From Methylocystis suflitae (GTDB lineage Bacteria > Pseudomonadota > Alphaproteobacteria > Rhizobiales > Beijerinckiaceae): DNA of 34,286 nucleotides. Positions 15,413 to 22,069 of the stretch are shown here, one piece after another (the stretch's first letter is position 1; each line of letters opens with the position of its first letter). The stretch lies in assembly GCF_024448135.1 (NCBI RefSeq), contig NZ_JAMRYX010000137.1, positions 1-34,286 on the forward strand, given 5' to 3'. Position numbers and translations under genes: made by a program. Under the pieces are notes generated by a model. That model saw only the letters and a program-made list of their open reading frames with translations, did not search any database and was not told the origin of the DNA.

Positions 15413-15424
15413 GAACCAGCTCCA
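15374..15424. repeat. Palindromic repeat family 2, copy 1
   Basis: This 51-base imperfect palindrome starts AGAGCAGGTTCCGAAAAAG and ends GAGAACCAGCTCCA. The reverse complement of 33366-33412 is the same sequence with TTGA deleted from the loop and two substitutions. It overlaps the 3' end of the preceding small gene. Confidence 0.85.
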
Positions 15425-15447
15425 CTGTTTGGTTTCGAGCGCCCGGC

Positions 15448-15554
15448 GTCATTCCCGACAGGCCGAAGGCCTGATCGGGAATCCAGAGCAGATTCGCGAA
15501 TGATCGGGATTTTTAGGATTCCCGATCGCGCGCGGTGCGCGCGTCGGGAATGAC
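15448..15554. repeat. Palindromic repeat cluster (family 1), copies C and D
   Basis: Copy C (15448-15488) has the shared base GTCATTCCCGA...TCGGGAATCCAGAG with an AGGCC-type tip. Copy D (15515-15554) has the same base in inverse orientation with a GCGCGC-type tip. The linker between them recurs at 14851-14876. The paired inverse arrangement resembles bacterial BIME/REP elements. Confidence 0.85.
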
Positions 15555-15658
15555 ATCGAGGCATGCGCCTAAGCGCGCGTGTCGGCAGTGACGATTCCTA
15601 TCGAACACATGAGTCATGGTGATCGATAAGCGCTCCAGGGGCGGCGCGCGCGCTCGGC

Positions 15659-16129
15659 TTAAGCGGAATCGCCGCGAAACGCCGCTTCGACCGCGGCGAT
15701 GTCGATCTTGACCATGCCGAGCATCGCCTGAAAGGCGCGGCCGGCGGCGGCGCGATCTTTATCCATGAACATGCGCGGCAAGGCTTCCGGCACGATCTGC
15801 CAGCGCACGCCAAAGCGATCCTTCAGCCAGCTGCATTGGATCTCGGCGCCGCCGCCTTCGAGCAGCTTTTCCCAAAGCGCGTCGGTCTCGCGCTGGTCCT
15901 TGGTCATCACCGAGATCGAAAAGTTTTCATTGTGAATCGTCTCGCGGCCCATGTTCAGCGCCTGATAGGGCGCGCCGGCGAGGGTGAAGGAGACGAGCAG
16001 CGCCGGCCCGTCCGGCTCGCGGCGGAAGGCGCTTTCAAACGCTGAATCGGGAATGACCGAGACATAGAAGCGCGCCGCTTCCTCCGCCTGATCCTTGAAG
16101 GCGATACAGGTTCTGACTTTGGGATTCAT
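15659..16129 (-). CDS. VOC-family protein of the 3-demethylubiquinone methyltransferase (PhnB-like) type
   Basis: The 156-aa product has the beta-alpha-beta-beta-beta pattern of vicinal-oxygen-chelate proteins of the PhnB/3-dmu-9_3-mt subgroup. Signatures are CIAFKDQAEEAARFYVSVIPDS, GRETIHNENFSISVM and the C-terminal CSWLKDRFGVRWQIVPEALP. Despite the family name these are not methyltransferases, and their substrates are mostly unknown. The start is ATG 16129 with AAGGAG nicely spaced. The open frame extends upstream through repeat DNA and that extension is rejected. The gene is divergent from marR, separated by a repeat pair, and a second VOC gene follows marR, so all three may be one regulatory unit. 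Confidence 0.85.
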   Translation of the reverse strand: MNPKVRTCIAFKDQAEEAARFYVSVIPDSAFESAFRREPDGPALLVSFTLAGAPYQALNMGRETIHNENFSISVMTKDQRETDALWEKLLEGGGAEIQCSWLKDRFGVRWQIVPEALPRMFMDKDRAAAGRAFQAMLGMVKIDIAAVEAAFRGDSA

Positions 16130-16157
16130 GGCTGCTCCTTGCGATTGGTTTCCCACT

Positions 16158-16265
16158 GTCATTCCCGACGCGCGCTTTGCGCGCGATCGGGAATCCAGAG
16201 CTTCACCCAAAGTGCTCGGTGGAACTCTGGATTCCCGATCAGGCCTGCGGCCTGTCGGGAATGAC
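16158..16265. repeat. Palindromic repeat cluster (family 1), copies A and B
   Basis: Copy A (16158-16200) has the GCGCGC-type tip and copy B (16225-16265) the AGGCCTG-type tip. They face each other as an inverted pair in the intergenic space between the VOC gene and marR. Both share the GTCATTCCCGA...TCGGGAATCCAGAG base. Confidence 0.85.
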
Positions 16266-16315
16266 ATCCCGAGATCTGTGCGCCTCGAACGAAAAACTGG
16301 ACAAAAGCGATAAAG

Positions 16316-16327
16316 GTTGATATCAAC
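16316..16327. promoter_or_regulatory. GTTGATATCAAC palindrome before marR, probable MarR operator
   Basis: This perfect 12-bp palindrome ends 11 bases before the marR start codon. MarR proteins bind short palindromes of this type in their own promoters, so autoregulation is likely. It is not an FNR box, because the TTGAT and ATCAA halves abut without the four-base spacer. Confidence 0.55.
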
Positions 16328-16338
16328 ATAATGACGCC

Positions 16339-16827
16339 ATGTCAAAGAAGCTGCCGATCGAGGTCGTTCATGAGGTTCGCGACGCCTGTCTCTGCCTTGC
16401 GACGCAGCGCGCGGCGCGCATGCTCGCGCGACGCTTCGATCGCGCCTTCGCGCCGCTGCGACTCACCAATGGCCAGTTCTCGCTGATGATGATGCTCAAT
16501 GCGCCGCAGGCGCCGACGCTCGGGCGGCTCGCCAACGCGCTCGCCATGGATCGCACGACGCTCACCGCCGCGCTGAAATCCTTGGAGCGGCGCGGGTTCG
16601 TGGAGACGCGTCTTGACGAGAAGGACCGCCGCGCGCGCAGACTGTTCTTGACAAACGCGGGCGGCGAGCTGCTCGCGGCGGCGCTGCCGATCTGGCGGCG
16701 CGAACATGCCGCGCTCGACGCGCAATTTTCGCACAGCGAAGGACAAAAGCTGCGCAAGGCGCTGCGTAAGTTAGGGGCTGAAACGCATATTGAAGAAAGG
16801 ACGTTAAAGCATGAACGCCACTGTTGA
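16339..16827 (+). CDS. MarR-family transcriptional regulator
   Basis: This 162-aa winged-helix protein has the MarR core. The recognition part reads LGRLANALAMDRTTLTAALKSLERRGFVE, and the wing reads DEKDRRARRLFLTNAGG. N- and C-terminal helices give the usual dimerisation region. The gene overlaps the following VOC gene by 17 bases, so the two are co-expressed. Proteins of this class are usually released from DNA by small phenolic or electrophilic ligands. The obvious guess is that the regulator controls the VOC genes around it in response to a toxic or aromatic compound. The ligand cannot be read from sequence. Confidence 0.9.
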   Translation: MSKKLPIEVVHEVRDACLCLATQRAARMLARRFDRAFAPLRLTNGQFSLMMMLNAPQAPTLGRLANALAMDRTTLTAALKSLERRGFVETRLDEKDRRARRLFLTNAGGELLAAALPIWRREHAALDAQFSHSEGQKLRKALRKLGAETHIEERTLKHERHC

Positions 16828-17299
16828 GAATGATCGTCAAGGCATGCGATCGATCACGCCGCATCTCATCTGCGCCGGCGCTGCCGACGCGATCGAATTT
16901 TACAAGAAGGCTTTCGGCGCGCAGGAGACGATGCGCCTGCCCGGTCCCGACGGAAGGCTGATGCATGCGGCGGTGCGGATCGGCGACTCCATGCTGATGC
17001 TTGTCGACGAAATGCCGGAATGGGGCGCGTTGGGGCCGAAGGCGCTCAAAGGCTCGCCGGTCACCATTCATCTCATGGTCGACAATGTCGACGAGGTTTA
17101 CGCGCGCGCCATCGCCGCCGGGGCGAGCGCGAAAATGCCGGTCGCCGACATGTTCTGGGGCGACCGCTATGGCCAGGTCGTCGATCCCTTCGGCCATGTA
17201 TGGTCGATCGCGACGCATGTGCGCGACCTGACGCCGGAGGAGATTCTTGAGGCGGGGCGCGCGGCGATGGCGAAGGGCTGCGCCGAGGCGACGGCATAG
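16811..17299 (+). CDS. VOC-family (glyoxalase/bleomycin-resistance-like) protein
   Basis: The 162-aa protein is a YdcJ/PhnB-like VOC member. It shows SITPHLICAGAADAIEFYKKAFGA, a central MVDNVDEVYARAIAAGA and the typical C-terminal FWGDRYGQVVDPFGHVWSIATH. Such proteins bind a metal or ligand in a paired beta-alpha-beta-beta-beta fold, and many act as dioxygenases, isomerases or resistance binders. The substrate is unknown. Translation starts inside the 3' end of marR, after AAAGGA. A strong bidirectional hairpin follows the stop codon. Confidence 0.88.
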   Translation: MNATVENDRQGMRSITPHLICAGAADAIEFYKKAFGAQETMRLPGPDGRLMHAAVRIGDSMLMLVDEMPEWGALGPKALKGSPVTIHLMVDNVDEVYARAIAAGASAKMPVADMFWGDRYGQVVDPFGHVWSIATHVRDLTPEEILEAGRAAMAKGCAEATA

Positions 17300-17313
17300 A
17301 CGCTGAGACAAAG

Positions 17314-17339
17314 AAGCGGGCCGGGACGCCGGCCCGCTT
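17314..17339. terminator. Bidirectional hairpin terminator between convergent genes
   Basis: A perfect 11-bp stem (AAGCGGGCCGG with CCGGCCCGCTT) and a GACG loop lie between the VOC gene and the convergent serine acetyltransferase gene. The T-run is short, so termination may be partial. Confidence 0.7.
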
Positions 17340-17369
17340 GGCTTCGGTTACTTTGGCGCTTCGGCGCAA

Positions 17370-18293
17370 TCAAATTCCGGCGCCGTGATCGAAGAGCTCG
17401 ATCCGGGCTTTCGCCTGCGTGATATTGCTGCCGGGCGGAACGGAGTGTGTGAGCCAGACGTTGCCGCCGATCGTGGATCCGCGGCCGATGGTGATGCGGC
17501 CGAGCACCGTCGCGCCGGCATAGATCACGACGTCGTCTTCGAGAATCGGATGGCGTGGCTTGCCTTTCTCGAGCGCGCCGTTTTCATCGACGTCGAAGCG
17601 CTTGGCGCCAAGCGTCACCGCCTGATAGAGCCGCACATTCTTGCCGATGCGCGCCGTTTCGCCGATGACGACGCCGGTGCCGTGATCGATGAAGAAGCCC
17701 TGGTCGATCTCGGCGCCAGGATGAATGTCGATGCCCGTCTGCGAATGCGCGATTTCCGCGACGATGCGCGCCATCATCGGAACGCCGAGTCGATAGAGCT
17801 CATGCGCCAGCCGGTGTTTGATCAAGGCGGCGACGCCGGGATAGCAGAAAATAATCTCATCGAGGCTTTTCGCGGCCGGATCGCCGGCATACGCCGCACG
17901 TATGTCGGCGTCGAGCAGCGTGCGCACGCGCGGAATCGCACGCGCGAAGGCGTCGACGATGTCCTTTGGGCGCGGCTGCGGCTGTTCGTTCGGCGCATCG
18001 ACGGGAAATAGCGCGAATTCGCGCCGGACCTGTTCGCGCAGGCCCCCAAGGCAAGTCTTGAGCGTCGACGCGATGAATTCGTCGGTGCTGTCGAAGGGCA
18101 GTTCGGGCGGTCGGGGATAAAGGACTGCGGTGATCCCCTCGACGATCGACGCCATGACGAATTTCGACGGGAGCTGCGGCGGCGCGACATGTCCGTAACG
18201 CTGCGCCTGCGACGCTCGGCGCAGCGCGCTCAAGGCGGAAATGATCGCATCGATGTCGTGGTCGTTCGAAACAGTCTCAAGCAGCATCGTCAT
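17370..18293 (-). CDS. epsC: Serine O-acetyltransferase (EpsC/CysE type)
   Basis: The ~307-aa enzyme acetylates serine with acetyl-CoA to give O-acetylserine for cysteine synthesis. The C-terminal half shows the left-handed beta-helix hexapeptide pattern and the SAT signature IHPGAEIDQGFFIDHGTGVVIGE, followed by GKPRHPILEDDVVIYAGATVLG. The N-terminal ~130 residues form the helical part typical of the longer EpsC group. I prefer the start MTMLLETV (18293, or 18287). An in-frame ATG at 18335 would fall inside the predicted promoter of the divergent gene. Serine acetyltransferases are recurring neighbours of family 2A encapsulin/desulfurase loci. Here the gene is divergent from the shell gene and shares its promoter region, which suggests joint control by sulfur or cysteine status. 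Confidence 0.9.
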   Translation of the reverse strand: MTMLLETVSNDHDIDAIISALSALRRASQAQRYGHVAPPQLPSKFVMASIVEGITAVLYPRPPELPFDSTDEFIASTLKTCLGGLREQVRREFALFPVDAPNEQPQPRPKDIVDAFARAIPRVRTLLDADIRAAYAGDPAAKSLDEIIFCYPGVAALIKHRLAHELYRLGVPMMARIVAEIAHSQTGIDIHPGAEIDQGFFIDHGTGVVIGETARIGKNVRLYQAVTLGAKRFDVDENGALEKGKPRHPILEDDVVIYAGATVLGRITIGRGSTIGGNVWLTHSVPPGSNITQAKARIELFDHGAGI

Positions 18294-18327
18294 ATTGCTT
18301 TCGCTCGCCAATTGGGCCAACCCAGGC

Positions 18328-18356
18328 TTGACCATAAGATATGTATACTCTATAGA
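18328..18356 (+). promoter_or_regulatory. Predicted sigma-70-type promoter of the encapsulin operon
   Basis: TTGACC (18328-18333) and TATAGA (18351-18356) are separated by exactly 17 bases. The -10 hexamer lies inside the CTATAG repeat element, and the shell gene begins about 75 bases downstream. Confidence 0.55.
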
Positions 18357-18366
18357 CAAGCTATAG
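18350..18366. promoter_or_regulatory. CTATAG-N5-CTATAG element over the -10 region
   Basis: Two identical self-palindromic CTATAG hexamers are spaced by ACAAG, with one partly flanked by TACT and the other by AGTA. The position over the -10 box, between divergent serine acetyltransferase and encapsulin genes, suits a repressor operator. An Rrf2-type sulfur or Fe-S regulator is a guess; none is encoded nearby. Confidence 0.5.
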
Positions 18367-18432
18367 TAAGCGAGTAGCGGCGTCGAAAGGCGTCGACCCG
18401 CGCGCAGATGTCTCGTGGAGGGAAAAGGATTT

Positions 18433-19380
18433 ATGACCGCAGAACCTGAAGTTCGCCGAACATTGAGCGAATCGGCGGCCCGCCAGCTCGCCAATGCGAC
18501 GAAGACGCGTCCGCAATGGTCTGGCATTACGCCGCGCTGGCTGGTGTCCTTCTTGCCCTGGGTGCCGGTGGAAGCGGGCATCTATCGTCTCAACCGGGTC
18601 AAGGAGTCGACGGCGCTCAGCGACGCCGACGTCCAGTGCAGCCCGGCCCGCGACCGCGACGCGGACCTGCCGGAGACCTTCGTCGATTACGAAGATGCGC
18701 CGCGCGAATATTCGATGAATGCGGTGACGACGATCCTCGACGTGCAGACGCGCGTCTCGGATCTCTACAATCATCCTTACGATCAGATTCAAGAGCAGGT
18801 GCGGCTTCTCACCGAGAAGGTGAAGGAGAAGCAGGAAGCCGAGCTCATCAACAATGCTGAATATGGCTTCCTCGCCAATGCGCATCCGTCGATGAAGATC
18901 AGCGCGCGCACCGGCGCGCCGCAGCCCGACGATCTCGACGAGCTCATTACGAAAGTCTGGAAGGAGCCCGCCTTTTTTCTCGCCCATCCGCGCGCCATCG
19001 CGGCATTCGGGCGCGAATGCACGCGCCGCGGCGTGCCGCCGCCAACCGTGACGCTGTTCGGCTCGCCCTTCATCACCTGGCGCGGCCTGCCGCTCATCCC
19101 AAGCGACAAGCTCTATGTCGATGAAGCGGGAAAGACGAATATTCTGCTGCTGAGGACAGGCGAGAAGAAACAGGGCGTCGTCGGCCTGTTTCAGCCGGGC
19201 GTCCCAGGAGAAGTCGCGCCGAGCCTGTCGGTGCGCTTCATGGGGATCAATCGCAAGGCGATCGCCTCCTACCTCATCTCGCTCTATTGCTCCGCGGCCG
19301 TGCTGACGCATGACGCGCTTGGCGTGCTCGAAGATGTGGACGTCGGCAAATATCACAAATATCCCGACGAATATCAGTGA
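18433..19380 (+). CDS. Family 2A encapsulin shell protein (SrpI-like)
   Basis: The 315-aa protein matches the family 2A encapsulins, HK97-fold shell proteins that assemble icosahedral compartments. Recognisable stretches are the N-terminal arm (RRTLSESAARQLANATKT), WVPVEAGIYRLNRV, the EPAFFLAHPRAIAAFGREC segment, TLFGSPFITWRGLPLIPSDKLY and the C-terminal SYLISLYCSAAVLTHDALG. No cyclic-nucleotide-binding insertion is present, which separates it from family 2B. The start ATG 18433 has GGAGG about ten bases upstream; a GTG at 18415 is in frame but lies just before that site. The next gene encodes a cysteine desulfurase with a long disordered N-terminus, the known cargo class of this family. A hairpin with a T-run lies between the two. 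Confidence 0.93.
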   Translation: MTAEPEVRRTLSESAARQLANATKTRPQWSGITPRWLVSFLPWVPVEAGIYRLNRVKESTALSDADVQCSPARDRDADLPETFVDYEDAPREYSMNAVTTILDVQTRVSDLYNHPYDQIQEQVRLLTEKVKEKQEAELINNAEYGFLANAHPSMKISARTGAPQPDDLDELITKVWKEPAFFLAHPRAIAAFGRECTRRGVPPPTVTLFGSPFITWRGLPLIPSDKLYVDEAGKTNILLLRTGEKKQGVVGLFQPGVPGEVAPSLSVRFMGINRKAIASYLISLYCSAAVLTHDALGVLEDVDVGKYHKYPDEYQ

Positions 19381-19390
19381 GCCTTGTCTG

Positions 19391-19417
19391 GGTCGGCGCG
19401 GTGCGCCGACCTTTTTT
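19391..19417 (+). terminator. Intrinsic terminator/attenuator between shell and cargo genes
   Basis: A perfect 9-bp stem (GGTCGGCGC with GCGCCGACC), a GGT loop and six T residues follow ten bases after the shell stop codon. This is a textbook rho-independent terminator, placed within what should be one operon. Partial read-through would give more shell than cargo transcript. Confidence 0.8.
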
Positions 19418-19440
19418 CACTTCACTGAGGTTGCAAGCAT

Positions 19441-21594
19441 ATGCCGACTGCGCCGCAGACGCCGCAATTTGTCGAGCTTCCCGTTGACGGCCTGCCGTCC
19501 GAGGATCCGTTCACGCATCATGACGCCGCCGCGCCTGACGCGCAGATCATCGCGCATATGGCCAACGCCTTCTTTGGCGCGCTCCCCCATGCGACGCTGC
19601 CGACCAACGGCGCCGTGACGCAACAATCCGGCGCGCCGGCGCTTGCCGGCGCCTTGCCCGCCATTCCCGCCGTGACGCCCAGTCTGACGGATATTCCGGC
19701 GCCATCTCTCGCGACGAGTGTCGCGCCGCATGCGCCGGCGCGCGCGCCTTTCGGTCCGATGGACTTTCCGCCGACGACGATTCCTTCCGTTGTGCCGACC
19801 CCGAATGTCCCGGCGCCCTCGGCGCCGCAGACCTTGCATTCATCGACGCGTCCTCTGGGCCTCGCCGATATTCCGCAACCCGGCGCTTCGCTCGGCGGCG
19901 CCACATCGTCGGTCCCCGGCGAACTGGATTACAGCGAGCCGACGCGCCGCCTTGCGCAGGAGTTCTCGCTCGTCGAGACTGACGCGGCCGCGCGACCGCC
20001 AGGCGACTATTATTTTCTTCCAACAGCGCCGGCGCCTGGACGGGCTGAGCCCTTACGCTATGAAACGCGCGCGCCGTCGACCGGCGCAGGCTATGGCCAT
20101 CCCGACCCCTTCTCGCCGCAGCAGACGAGGGGCGGAGATTTGCGCGGCGACGAACGCGTCTCGCGTCATTCTCAAGGCGGCGCGACGCAGGGGGAATTCG
20201 CCCAAGCCGGCGGCGCGTCCGATGATGCGCATAGCGCATTACACTCGCCAGGCGCCGGCGCGCGCCCGTCTCCGACGCCGCGTGGCGCGGCCCCTGCGTC
20301 CTATGGCGGCGACGGAATCTACGCGGCGCCTCGGCAGGGACGCCAGCGCGATAAAACTGTCGCCACGCGCGATCTCTTCGATCCCTATCGCGTCAAGCGC
20401 GATTTCCCGATCCTCAACCAGAGCGTCAACGGACGACAGCTTGTCTGGCTCGACAACGCCGCGACGACGCAAAAGCCGCAGTCGGTGATCGACCGGCTCG
20501 CCTATTTCTACGAGAATGAAAACTCCAACATTCATCGCGCGGCGCATACGCTCGCGGCGCGCGCGACCGACGCCTATGAGGAAGCGCGCGAGAAAGTCCG
20601 CCGTTTTCTGAAAGCCCCGAACGTAAAGGACATCATCTTCGTGCGCGGCGCGACCGAGGGCATCAATCTCGTTGCGCAAAGCTGGGGCCGGCGCAATGTG
20701 CGCGAGGGAGACGAGATCGTCGTCTCACACCTCGAACATCACGCCAATATCGTGCCGTGGCAGATGCTGTGCGCCGAGAAGGGCGCGAAGCTGCGCGTCG
20801 CGCCGGTCGACGACCGCGGCGCGCTCATTCTCGATGAATATGAGAGGCTGCTGAATCCGAAGACGCGAATCGTCGCGGTCTCGCAGGTCTCGAACGCGCT
20901 CGGCACGATTACGCCCGTTCACGAGGTCACGGCGATCGCGCATCGCTACGGCGCCTGCGTGCTCGTCGACGGCGCCCAATCGGTTTCGCATATGCCTGTC
21001 GACGTGCAGTCGATCGGCTGCGACTTCTTCGTCTTCTCCGGCCACAAGGCGTTCGGGCCGACCGGCATCGGCGTCGTTTACGGCAAGGACGCCGTGCTCG
21101 AACATCTCGATCCGTGGCAGGGCGGCGGCAACATGATCGCCGACGTCACTTTCGAAAAGACGGTCTATCAGGGACCGCCTGAGCGCTTCGAGGCCGGCAC
21201 GGGCAATATCGCCGACGCCGTCGGGCTCGGCGCGGCCCTCGACTATGTCGAAGCCATCGGCATGGAGGTGATTGCCCGTTACGAGCACGATCTCCTCGTT
21301 TATGCGACCGAAAAGATGAAGAGCGTTCCAGGTCTGACTCTCATCGGCACGGCGCCGGAAAAAGCCTCGGTGCTCTCCTTCACGCTCGATGGACACGATT
21401 CGCAAGAGGTCGGCAAGGCGCTCGACCGCGAAGGGATCGCGGTGCGGGCCGGCCATCATTGCGCGCAACCAATTCTGCGCCGCTTCGGCCTCGAAGCCAC
21501 CGTGCGGCCGTCGCTCGCCTTCTACAATACTTGCACGGACGTCGACGCGCTCGTCGACGCGCTGCTCCGGCTGCAGCAGGGGAGAGCCGTCTAG
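19441..21594 (+). CDS. Encapsulated cysteine desulfurase with long disordered cargo-loading domain
   Basis: The 717-aa protein has two parts. Residues 1 to ~310 are rich in Pro, Ala and Gly and look disordered. They contain short conserved-looking islands: AQIIAHMANAFFGALP (~34-49), a repeated DIP element (LTDIPAPSL and LADIPQPGASLG), RRLAQEFSLVE (~169) and DYYFLPT. From ~311 on is a complete group II (SufS/CsdA-like) desulfurase. It has LDNAATTQKPQ, NIHRAAHTLA, SHLEHHANIVPW, the PLP lysine in FSGHKAFGPTG (Lys536) and the catalytic cysteine in GHHCAQPIL (Cys674). It removes sulfur from cysteine to give alanine and a persulfide. In described family 2A systems the disordered N-terminus directs loading into the shell. 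GAGG precedes the ATG. No sufBCD genes are adjacent, which fits a dedicated compartment cargo. Confidence 0.93.
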   Translation: MPTAPQTPQFVELPVDGLPSEDPFTHHDAAAPDAQIIAHMANAFFGALPHATLPTNGAVTQQSGAPALAGALPAIPAVTPSLTDIPAPSLATSVAPHAPARAPFGPMDFPPTTIPSVVPTPNVPAPSAPQTLHSSTRPLGLADIPQPGASLGGATSSVPGELDYSEPTRRLAQEFSLVETDAAARPPGDYYFLPTAPAPGRAEPLRYETRAPSTGAGYGHPDPFSPQQTRGGDLRGDERVSRHSQGGATQGEFAQAGGASDDAHSALHSPGAGARPSPTPRGAAPASYGGDGIYAAPRQGRQRDKTVATRDLFDPYRVKRDFPILNQSVNGRQLVWLDNAATTQKPQSVIDRLAYFYENENSNIHRAAHTLAARATDAYEEAREKVRRFLKAPNVKDIIFVRGATEGINLVAQSWGRRNVREGDEIVVSHLEHHANIVPWQMLCAEKGAKLRVAPVDDRGALILDEYERLLNPKTRIVAVSQVSNALGTITPVHEVTAIAHRYGACVLVDGAQSVSHMPVDVQSIGCDFFVFSGHKAFGPTGIGVVYGKDAVLEHLDPWQGGGNMIADVTFEKTVYQGPPERFEAGTGNIADAVGLGAALDYVEAIGMEVIARYEHDLLVYATEKMKSVPGLTLIGTAPEKASVLSFTLDGHDSQEVGKALDREGIAVRAGHHCAQPILRRFGLEATVRPSLAFYNTCTDVDALVDALLRLQQGRAV

Positions 21595-21629
21595 CCAACC
21601 CATCCGGCGCGATCGTCCGGCTGTAGTTG

Positions 21630-21893
21630 TTAGTCGTCCTCAAGCCTGTAACAGGAGAAATCGCGATCGGTGAAGCCGGTGCGCCAGTCTTTCAGATCGT
21701 AACGATAGCCCGGCGGATAGGGGAATCGACAGTCGCCGGCGTAGGAGGGCGCCCGGGCCCTTCCGTACCAGCCGGGCTGGCCCGGGGGGTATCCCGGGGA
21801 CTGCGCCAGGGCCGAACCCGCCGGGCCCGCCGCGGCGCTGATTAGCGCCAAGCCGAGTGCGCCGGCGAAGAGCTGTCGCGTCCTGGCGAGCAT
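21630..21893 (-). CDS. Small secreted protein
   Basis: The 87-aa product begins with a clear signal peptide (positive MLARTRQ, then a hydrophobic FAGALGLALISAAA core and an ALA-Q cleavage site). The mature ~55 residues are rich in Pro, Gly and Tyr (SPGYPPGQPGW, PYPPGYRYDL) and contain two cysteines that could pair in the periplasm. I recognise no family. The gene stands alone on the minus strand between the desulfurase gene and ftsY. It is likely periplasmic; the role is unknown. Confidence 0.65.
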   Translation of the reverse strand: MLARTRQLFAGALGLALISAAAGPAGSALAQSPGYPPGQPGWYGRARAPSYAGDCRFPYPPGYRYDLKDWRTGFTDRDFSCYRLEDD

Positions 21894-22069
21894 TGCGCGC
21901 CTCCCGTCGAATCGTTAGACGCGAGAACAACCCGGCGTTGCACGGGATGTTCCGGCGCCACGGCGCGCGCCGCCATTTTTGCGGGCGTTGTGTTCCTTCG
22001 CGCCAAGCGCGCGGCAAGGGGCTCCGCCCGCTAGCCCTTTCGGCGTAACTCGTGTAGGCCATCCCCGGA

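Noticed and set aside
14766-16270. CRISPR array
   Set aside because: The repeated units are palindromes of unequal spacing with shared linkers, not direct repeats separated by unique equal-length spacers.
16130-16345. N-terminal extension of the minus-strand VOC gene to 16345
   Set aside because: The extra residues are translated from the palindromic repeat pair, while ATG 16129 has an ideal AAGGAG.
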